From positions 1-44,329 of the forward strand of contig CAYTZH010000040.1 of the NCBI GenBank assembly GCA_964442285.1: a DNA stretch of 44,329 bases, read 5' to 3'. Below the pieces are notes generated by a model. The model was not told the DNA's origin. It saw only the letters and a list, made by a program, of their open reading frames with translations, and did no database searches. Within the stretch, counting starts at the first letter, position 1. Each line of letters opens with the position of its first letter. The DNA comes from CAYTZH01 sp964442285 (GTDB taxonomy: Bacteria; Myxococcota_A; UBA9160; JAFDET01). The position numbers and the translations under genes were made by a program. Shown one piece after another: positions 39,820 to 44,329 of the stretch.

Positions 39820-40545
39820 ACCTATGAGCCCCCCTCCCGTCAAGGGGTGGTCTTCCCCCGTCCGACCCCGGCTTCTGCCGCGGTGCCGGGTTCAGATCTT
39901 CCGAGCGCTGCTCCCGGCCTCGCCCCCTGACTTCGCTTCGGTCGACGGTGCAGCGTCTCCTGGACCCTGCACCCAACACCTATCGGGGATCACGCCCGCC
40001 GCGCTGTGCGACGGAGCGGGAAGGCATCGCCTCCACGTCCCAGAAGCTCATCGGTGCCCTCGTACCGGCCTCCTCATGACGAGCGACCTCGAAGGGTCCG
40101 TTGTCTCCAGGCTCGGGGGAGGCGCACACTCGCGAGCGCCGAGCGCACCACGCGCTCGGGCATGTCGGAGAGGGAGCGGGAGCCCGTGTCCAATCAAGCG
40201 CAGCGGGCTGCCGGGCCACCGGGCCCACGACCGTTGGCCTTCTCGCGGTCCGCGGCGCCCGGGGACAGGGCGGTCTCTTCGAGCTCAGGCCCTCCCGGTA
40301 GGGGGCGACGGCCTCGAGGAAGGCCTCGGGGGTCGCCTTGCGGTTCTTGTCGACCCGGACCTGGCCCTGGGCGTCGAGGATGCAGACGTACATGGTCCGG
40401 GCGTGCAGATCGATCCCGCACCAGTGCTGGTGCTGTCCGTTGTAGAATCGCATCGGTCTCCCTCCTGCGCGGATGCGCGTTGGCTTGACGCGTCCCAAGG
40501 CTACGCCGAGTGGCGTAGCCGCAGGAGAGGGGCTCTATGAGGATC
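39820..40545 (-). mobile_element. IS1111-type (IS110 family) element, internally deleted, inserted in attC
   Basis: The element reads on the minus strand. Its left end at 40545 begins GATCCTCATAGAGCCCC, and its right end at 39820 ends GGGGCTCATAGGT. The subterminal GAGCCCC blocks form an inverted repeat, as in the IS1111 group. There is no target duplication. A 9-bp hairpin GGCTACGCC-actc-GGCGTAGCC lies at 40499-40520, followed by a ribosome-binding site and the transposase start. At 726 bp it is about half a normal element; between about 39980 and 40285 the sequence is rearranged and not recognisable. Confidence 0.82.
40286..40453 (-). pseudogene. IS110/IS1111-family transposase, N-terminal fragment
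   Basis: From ATG 40453, behind an AGGAGGGAG, 56 residues match the DEDD domain start: QHWCGIDLHARTMYVCILD with the first catalytic Asp and ATPEAFLEAVAPYREGL. After this the frame stays open to 39980 but with no family similarity, so catalytic residues 2-4 are lost. Confidence 0.88.
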
Positions 40546-40706
40546 AGGGCGCTGCAGCTGGCGTGGCACAGCGCGTTCCAAGCCAGGTCGGGTAGCCTCT
40601 TGGCATCAACCGTGGGTGCCTAAGCGACCGCCGGCGGCCTGTGCCACGCAGCTGAGCAGCCCGGTTGGGCGTCGATGCTCATGGCACACGATCAACGGAC
40701 ACGAAA

Positions 40707-41237
40707 TTGAAGGCTGATCGTACGCACCCGATAAACGCGCTCGCGGCTTGGCTTCCCCAAATGGACTTCGCAGTCCTCGGTCATGGGTTTACGCCAGATG
40801 GCCGTGATTACTACCTACACGTTCAAGATTGCTTGGGGGCTGAGCCAGGAGAACACGTAGTGCGATTCACCCATGTCGTTCGAGCCGATCTGGAGACACG
40901 CGTGTCCGATGATGCCTGGCAGAGTTCCTGGGACGATGTCTTCCTATCCTACGAGGCTTGGTTGGCCGCTGGAGAACCCGACGGATACGTCTGGGGCACA
41001 AACTGGTCTAACGCGTATCCCGGAATCAGCGCCGTGGAGGACTCGGATTTAGCAAAAGAGTGGGCTGCACGCTTACACAAGCCCTTCTTCGAGGCGATTC
41101 TTGAGACGGACAGATTCTGGCTGCGGCTGATCTTCAGCTCCATCTCCAGCGGGAAGACCTCGGAGGAAACAGGATTGATCTCCTCGGTTACTATGCCGTT
41201 AGACAGGCTCCACCCTGGTCGATCGGATGAGGACTGA
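40707..41237 (+). CDS. YxiG-like domain protein (cassette cargo)
   Basis: The protein is about 176 residues. The conserved core is LGHGFTPDGRDYYLHVQDCL, VVRFTHVVRADLETRV, WQSSWDDVFLSYEAWLAAGEPDGYVWGTNWSNAYPG and EWAARLHKPFFEAILETDRFWLRLIFSSI. The pattern RDY...F.H...W..S.DD......W....GYVWG..W...YPG resembles YxiG-like immunity-type proteins, known in polymorphic-toxin settings; I rate that as likely. Start choice is uncertain: TTG 40707 keeps the first helix, while ATG 40761 has no ribosome-binding site. It follows R' of split attC K. Confidence 0.68.
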   Translation: MKADRTHPINALAAWLPQMDFAVLGHGFTPDGRDYYLHVQDCLGAEPGEHVVRFTHVVRADLETRVSDDAWQSSWDDVFLSYEAWLAAGEPDGYVWGTNWSNAYPGISAVEDSDLAKEWAARLHKPFFEAILETDRFWLRLIFSSISSGKTSEETGLISSVTMPLDRLHPGRSDED

Positions 41238-41242
41238 TCACG

Positions 41243-41653
41243 GTGGCCTTGGGGAACGAGTCCGGCGTCATCGCGCCAACAGAACCGTACATTGTTGCGG
41301 TCAACGCCGGCCGCTTCGCGGGCGCCATCATCGAGAGCGAGCTCCCCGGCATCATGCGCGCGGTCCTTGGCATGGGTCCTCTCGGCGCCGTGCCGCTTCC
41401 GGACGGCAGAACCGTCTTCTCTTTCGACGATCCCCTCCGCAAGGCGAGCGGAGAACAGATTCCGACGCTGATGTTCGGTGACCCGTACTTCGCCGGTGTC
41501 TCCGCAGTGGTTTGGTCTCCCGTCACCGTCTTCAACCATCTCGAGCCGTGCGGTAGAGAGCTGATCTGGGTGTTCAACCACGGCGCAAGCAACCGTGTCG
41601 CGCCGACATCGTTGCGCCTCGGCTGCGCCCCGCCTACGGTCGCTCTAGCCTGA
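41243..41653 (+). pseudogene. 5'-truncated hypothetical gene
   Basis: The frame gives about 136 residues: SGVIAPTEPYIVAVNAGRFAGAIIE, LPDGRTVFSFDDPLRKASGEQIPT, FGDPYFAGVSAVVWSPVTVF and GRELIWVFNHGASNRVAP. IVAVNAG followed by a DPxxAGVSAVVWS block looks like the C-terminal half of a larger conserved hypothetical family, so the N-terminal part is probably missing. The only start is a GTG 6 nt after the previous stop, with no attC between the two genes. The end is also abnormal: no attC follows. Confidence 0.55.
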
Positions 41654-41719
41654 GATCCCCCGGGGATTGGACATAGCGGGAGGTTACCGGACCTCGAAAG
41701 ACCGCTTCTTCGGACTATC

Positions 41720-41751
41720 CGCTGTTGGGCGCCTGCAGCGCCGTGCTGGGC
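41720..41751 (-). repeat. attC-like fragment L (R'' and L'' only)
   Basis: After the ankyrin gene stop, the minus strand reads GCCCAGC (R'', 41745-41751, one mismatch), spacer ACGGCGCT, unpaired g, CAGGCGCCCAACAGCG, the start of L''. No centre, L' or R' follows. This is a truncated site at the junction where two cassette blocks of opposite polarity meet. Confidence 0.65.
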
Positions 41752-41757
41752 GGCGAG

Positions 41758-42444
41758 CTACGCGCATGCCTTTAGCAGTTTAATCGCCTCAGGCCATTCG
41801 ATCCGGTACTTCTCCTCGTGATGGAGGCCTGCGGCCGCGTCCAGCGGCGTTCCGAGCTTGCCATCAGCCTTTCGATCCGGACTTGCACCTCGGCCTAGTA
41901 GACACTCGACGACTGCGAGCCGTGCACGCGCCACAGAAGGTGGGGTGGGAGCTGTTCCCGTAGCCGCGGCGTACCAGAGGGGGGTTCTGCTGGTGGAATC
42001 CGTTGCTTCGAGTTCCGCTCCCGCGGTGAGGAGCATTTCGACGATGGCGACGCGGTCCGACGCGGTCGCTGTGCCACCACCCGCGGCGATTTCATGAAGA
42101 GGGGTGTTCTTGAAGGCGTTTGGGGCACTGGGGTTGGCCCCTGCAGCCAGGAGGAGCTCTACGATCGCCCTTGAACCGATCCCGCATGCTAGGTGGAGAG
42201 GCGTGAACCCTCGGTAGTCCGCTGAGTTGACGTCGGCACCACGCTCGACGAGCAACGCTGAAAGCTCGCTCTGGTAGGAGGCTGCCGCGATATGAAGTGG
42301 AGTGCGGCGGAGAGAATCTCTTGCGTGGAGATCGCTTCCGTCTGCGACATAGCTGAACGCGAACTGACGATCGCCTGCCGCGATCGCATCGTGGATCTCG
42401 CCCAAGGGTGGCTCCCGTTCCACTGCGATGGAGCTCGAGTCCAC
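41758..42444 (-). CDS. Ankyrin-repeat protein (cassette cargo)
   Basis: The 228-residue protein has about four ankyrin repeats: LHARDSLRRTPLHIAAASYQ, VNSADYRGFTPLHLACGIGSRAIVELLLAAGANP, APNAFKNTPLHEIAAGGGTATASDRVAIVEMLLTAGAEL, and ATDSTSRTPLWYAAATG. Ankyrin proteins mediate protein binding; no enzymatic domain or signal peptide is seen. GTG 42444 lies 7 nt past R' of attC H. The TAG is 7 nt before fragment L. It is a complete cassette of minus polarity. Confidence 0.88.
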   Translation of the reverse strand: MDSSSIAVEREPPLGEIHDAIAAGDRQFAFSYVADGSDLHARDSLRRTPLHIAAASYQSELSALLVERGADVNSADYRGFTPLHLACGIGSRAIVELLLAAGANPSAPNAFKNTPLHEIAAGGGTATASDRVAIVEMLLTAGAELEATDSTSRTPLWYAAATGTAPTPPSVARARLAVVECLLGRGASPDRKADGKLGTPLDAAAGLHHEEKYRIEWPEAIKLLKACA

Positions 42445-42451
42445 TTCCGCC

Positions 42452-42586
42452 GCCCAACGGATCGACGCTCAGCTGCCGGCAAGGGCCGCCGCCGTGGCGG
42501 ACCCCAGCGCCAATGTTCGCCGCCAGACGCCACCGCAGTTGATTGGAACTCGGCCCTTGACGGTCAGCTGCAGCGTCTTGTTGGGC
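42452..42586 (-). repeat. attC-like site H (135 bp)
   Basis: R'' GCCCAAC (42580-42586) and R' GTTGGGC (42452-42458) are perfect matches to the consensus. L'' GACGCTgCAGCTGaCCG pairs with L' GGCAGCTGAGCGTC, and the extrahelical bases are g and a. The centre GTTCCAATCAACTGCGGTGGCGTCTGGCG follows the shared pattern. It starts 5 nt after the PEP-CTERM gene stop. Confidence 0.92.
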
Positions 42587-42590
42587 GGCT

Positions 42591-43223
42591 CTACCGAACG
42601 CGCCCCCTGGAAAAACCGACGAGGCCCGCCAGCACGAGTAGCGCGGTGCTGGGCTCGGGCACGAAAGTCAGATCGTCGATTGCTTCGTACTCCGTAAGTG
42701 TCTGGAAGGCAACGGCGTTGAAGAACTGTCCGGGAGCGACCGTCATGAGGTTTGCGGGAGCTGTTGTGAAGTTGTCGAGGGCCTGCACAAAGCCAACCAC
42801 CGAGAATTCGAATGGGTTGCCCGTTGGATTGAGGGCGATCAATCTAACCGTATCGGCGGCTCCCTCTGGAGCCGCCAGATCGGTGCTCACCGAGACCGAG
42901 TTGACCGGATCCGAGAATGAGATCAGCAGATCCTTCGTTCCGACACAGCACCCAGTTGCGCCAGCAACATTAGGCTGGGATGTAGCACCGACCGCCGCGA
43001 TCTCAAACTGATTCTCGACGCTCGAGAACGTGACTATGGCGCCAACGGAGATGGAACTCGGAAGAAGTCCCGTCTGGATGGAGACGCCGTCGCCCGCGAA
43101 TGTGTTGCTCGGCTGCAAGCCTACAGGCAACGCGTCGAAATCGATGGTCGTCGCGGACGCAGTGACAGGAACAATGGTGAACGACGAGAGGGCGATCAGG
43201 ATTAGGCGGGAGAAGGCGGGCAA
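42591..43223 (-). CDS. PEP-CTERM exosortase-sorted secreted protein (cassette cargo)
   Basis: The 210-residue protein has a signal peptide (SRLILIALSSFTIVPVTASA), a beta-rich body (FDALPVGLQPSNTFAGDGVSIQTG and DLLISFSDPVNSVSVSTDLAA) and the C-terminal sorting tail VPEPSTALLVLAGLVGFSRGR: PEP box, hydrophobic helix and basic end. Sorting needs an exosortase (EpsH/XrtA) elsewhere in the genome; none is here. I chose TTG 43223 because GGAGG stands 7 nt upstream and the signal peptide then starts normally. Confidence 0.87.
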   Translation of the reverse strand: MPAFSRLILIALSSFTIVPVTASATTIDFDALPVGLQPSNTFAGDGVSIQTGLLPSSISVGAIVTFSSVENQFEIAAVGATSQPNVAGATGCCVGTKDLLISFSDPVNSVSVSTDLAAPEGAADTVRLIALNPTGNPFEFSVVGFVQALDNFTTAPANLMTVAPGQFFNAVAFQTLTEYEAIDDLTFVPEPSTALLVLAGLVGFSRGRVR

Positions 43224-43305
43224 GGGGAATCCTCCATTCCCCTTTCCCAGTGACGCGAGTAGACCGGATACCCGAGGCAGTGTCAAGCGGATTATCGCTT
43301 CGTCC

Positions 43306-43439
43306 GCCCAACGGATCGGGCTTCAGCTGCAACGAACAGCGCTGACCGTCAGCGCTGAGGCAGAGAAGCTCGCCGCCAGAATGCTACCACGGTCGATTGG
43401 AACGAGCTGTTCGTTGTCAGCTGCAAGCCCTTGTTAGCC
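43306..43439 (-). repeat. attC-like site I (134 bp)
   Basis: R'' is GGCTAAC (43433-43439) and R' GTTGGGC (43306-43312). L'' GGGCTTgCAGCTGaCAACGAACAGC pairs with L' GCTGTTCGTTGCAGCTGAAGCCC, base for base except the two unpaired g and a. The R'' is the exact complement of the core box GTTAGCC at 44271, the other end of the same cassette. Confidence 0.92.
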
Positions 43440-43457
43440 AGCGCGATCTAGCTTGGA

Positions 43458-44255
43458 CTACCGAGTCATGGCGTCTCGGAGCACGCGTTCGACTCGGTAG
43501 AGGGCGGCACCGAAGACCTGGCCGGTGAGTCCGAAGAACATGGAAACAATGGAAGCGATCCAGATGCTCTCGAGGAAAGTGCCGCAAGCGACAACGACGA
43601 ATACTGCGATGACCAAGGCTCGCACGATCGCAACGGGGATCGGAACGCCCCAAATCGGATTGAGTATGACGAACGGCTGCTTAAGGCGCTTCAAGCGGAC
43701 GCCCTTGGCCTGTGAGCTGACAAAGATTCCAGGGTCTCCGTCATCGTTCGGCTTCGTGCACAAGTAGGCGAAACTTAGCTTCTGACGCCGATTGAAAACT
43801 GGGACGACATAGTGACGGTTGTGGTTGTACTCGGCGAACTGCTCCTCGCTGGCCGTCGCGCCTTCGGCGATGCGCATCCGTTGGGCAAACTCAGGAGACC
43901 AATGAACGATCTCCGGCTCGTTCACCACGCCCGTTCGCTCATTCAGGATGATCGTGTCATCGCCCGAGTAGAACCGCAGATCCACATTCTCGTAGTCGGC
44001 AGAAGAGAGGTTCTCGACCTCAATTGTGTAGAGGTAGAGGTTGCGAAGCTGGTGGTCCTGCCAGTGTACGCGAACTTCGCCGAAGACGTCGTCGTCTGCT
44101 GAGATCCCGATGCGGTTCCACACGGTGGTATAGCCGAGGACACCCGACTTGTTTCGAAGGCTCGTGATGACGAGCGTCACCACCGAACCCACAATAAGGG
44201 AGATGATCGAGACTGCGAGCGGATTCTTCGATAGGTCTGCTAGAGCCGCTTCCAT
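43458..44255 (-). CDS. Hypothetical membrane protein with cytoplasmic beta domain (cassette)
   Basis: The 265-residue protein has an N-terminal transmembrane segment (about 12-32; LAVSIISLIVGSVVTLVITSL), a soluble beta-rich region (about 40-190) with LYLYTIEVENLSSADYENVDLRFYSGDDTI, and two C-terminal helices (about 205-250). I do not recognise a family. ATG 44255 lies 16 nt past a core box GTTAGCC. Codon use is distinctly less GC-rich than in the chromosomal genes, consistent with recent acquisition as a cassette. Confidence 0.75.
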   Translation of the reverse strand: MEAALADLSKNPLAVSIISLIVGSVVTLVITSLRNKSGVLGYTTVWNRIGISADDDVFGEVRVHWQDHQLRNLYLYTIEVENLSSADYENVDLRFYSGDDTIILNERTGVVNEPEIVHWSPEFAQRMRIAEGATASEEQFAEYNHNRHYVVPVFNRRQKLSFAYLCTKPNDDGDPGIFVSSQAKGVRLKRLKQPFVILNPIWGVPIPVAIVRALVIAVFVVVACGTFLESIWIASIVSMFFGLTGQVFGAALYRVERVLRDAMTR

Positions 44256-44270
44256 GCCTCGGCCTTCGCT

Positions 44271-44329
44271 GGCTAACTACTAATGGGTTGCACCAACGCA
44301 GTCATTGTCCGCGGGCGAAGGCTGCGCCA
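44271..44329 (-). repeat. attC-like site J, L' and R' end only (continues past window)
   Basis: The minus strand reads toward R' GTTAGCC (44271-44277) from a segment TTGGTGCAACCCATTAGTA, consistent with an L' arm of a different attC subtype from sites A-I. The rest lies beyond 44329. Its presence shows the array continues outside the window. Confidence 0.55.

Larger units (their letters stand above)
39813..40670 (+). repeat. attC-like site K split in two by an IS1111-type element
   Basis: R'' GCGCAAC (39813-39819) lies 4 nt after the GNAT stop. The rest of the site continues only at 40546: spacer AGGGCGCT, L'' gCAGCTGgCGTGGCACAGCGC, the shared centre, L' GTGCCACGCAGCTGAGC and R' GTTGGGC (40664-40670). 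Joining 40545 to 39819 by removing 39820-40545 restores the standard R'' to spacer (8 nt) to extrahelical base layout exactly. Confidence 0.88.

Noticed and set aside
41654..41719. Near-repeat of GGACATAGCGGG and GGACTATCCGCT tested as a plus-strand attC ending at GTTGGGC 41724
   Set aside because: The two parts are direct, not inverted, copies and cannot form attC arms; the GTTGGGC belongs to fragment L read on the minus strand.
34331..43439. The ~134-bp repeats considered as REP/BIME or MITE elements
   Set aside because: They lie only at 3' ends of small genes, share polarity with them, carry complementary core boxes and two fixed unpaired bases; this fits attC better than MITEs.

Overview
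The window is one 44.3 kb stretch of a high-GC, Gram-negative chromosome. It carries lipoproteins, an NlpD-like M23 protein, an RnfB-type iron-sulfur protein, CoA-thioester metabolism genes and a PEP-CTERM protein. The gene mix (paired amidohydrolase_2 genes, class III CoA-transferase, DUF362, a multi-PAS kinase and a Ser/Thr kinase) suggests a Myxococcota/Binatota-like ('former Deltaproteobacteria') bacterium. That assignment is inference, because no marker gene proves it.

Positions 1-33.3 kb look like ordinary chromosome. (i) 1-4.2 kb, minus strand: a TPP-dependent 2-oxoacid:ferredoxin oxidoreductase (cut by the window edge), an RnfB-like ferredoxin and the FMN transferase ApbE, a low-potential electron-transfer cluster. 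(ii) 4.4-15.6 kb, envelope functions: an MMPL/RND protein, YceI, a methyltransferase, two multi-spanning TPR proteins, a lipoprotein sulfatase, a coiled-coil lipoprotein and a Ser/Thr kinase. (iii) 15.6-24.5 kb, a catabolic cluster: Gfo/Idh oxidoreductase, two amidohydrolases, an MDR dehydrogenase, an aldehyde dehydrogenase, a CaiB/BaiF CoA-transferase and an enoyl-CoA hydratase. It contains a 100-N scaffold gap that looks artificial. (iv) 24.5-33.3 kb: TypA/BipA, a DUF362 protein, a four-PAS histidine kinase, then pcm, an nlpD-like gene, apt, an SGNH hydrolase and tRNA-Arg(CCT).

From the 3' end of tRNA-Arg to the window end (33.3-44.3 kb) the character changes: composition is visibly less GC-rich and genes are small and mostly hypothetical. 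A decayed tyrosine recombinase reads into the tRNA. Beyond it lies an integron-type cassette array with no integron integrase in the window (a CALIN-type arrangement). I count at least ten attC-like sites, complete or partial. Most are 130-135 bp, with GTTRRRY/RYYYAAC-type core boxes, two extrahelical bases at fixed positions around a CAGCTG box and a shared centre. Each genic unit reads in the same direction as the attC that follows it. Cargo includes a cupin, a broken ParDE-like toxin-antitoxin pair, a HEAT-like protein, an ankyrin protein, a GNAT acetyltransferase, a YxiG-like protein, a PEP-CTERM protein and several unknowns.

The array has been reshaped by insertion sequences. IS110/IS1111-type termini sit again and again at one nucleotide position in attC, between the R'' box and the following 8-nt spacer. 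In one case (39,813-40,670) both halves of the split attC are still present. An IS3-family element truncates another cassette. Cassette polarity flips at about 36.7 kb and again at about 41.7 kb.
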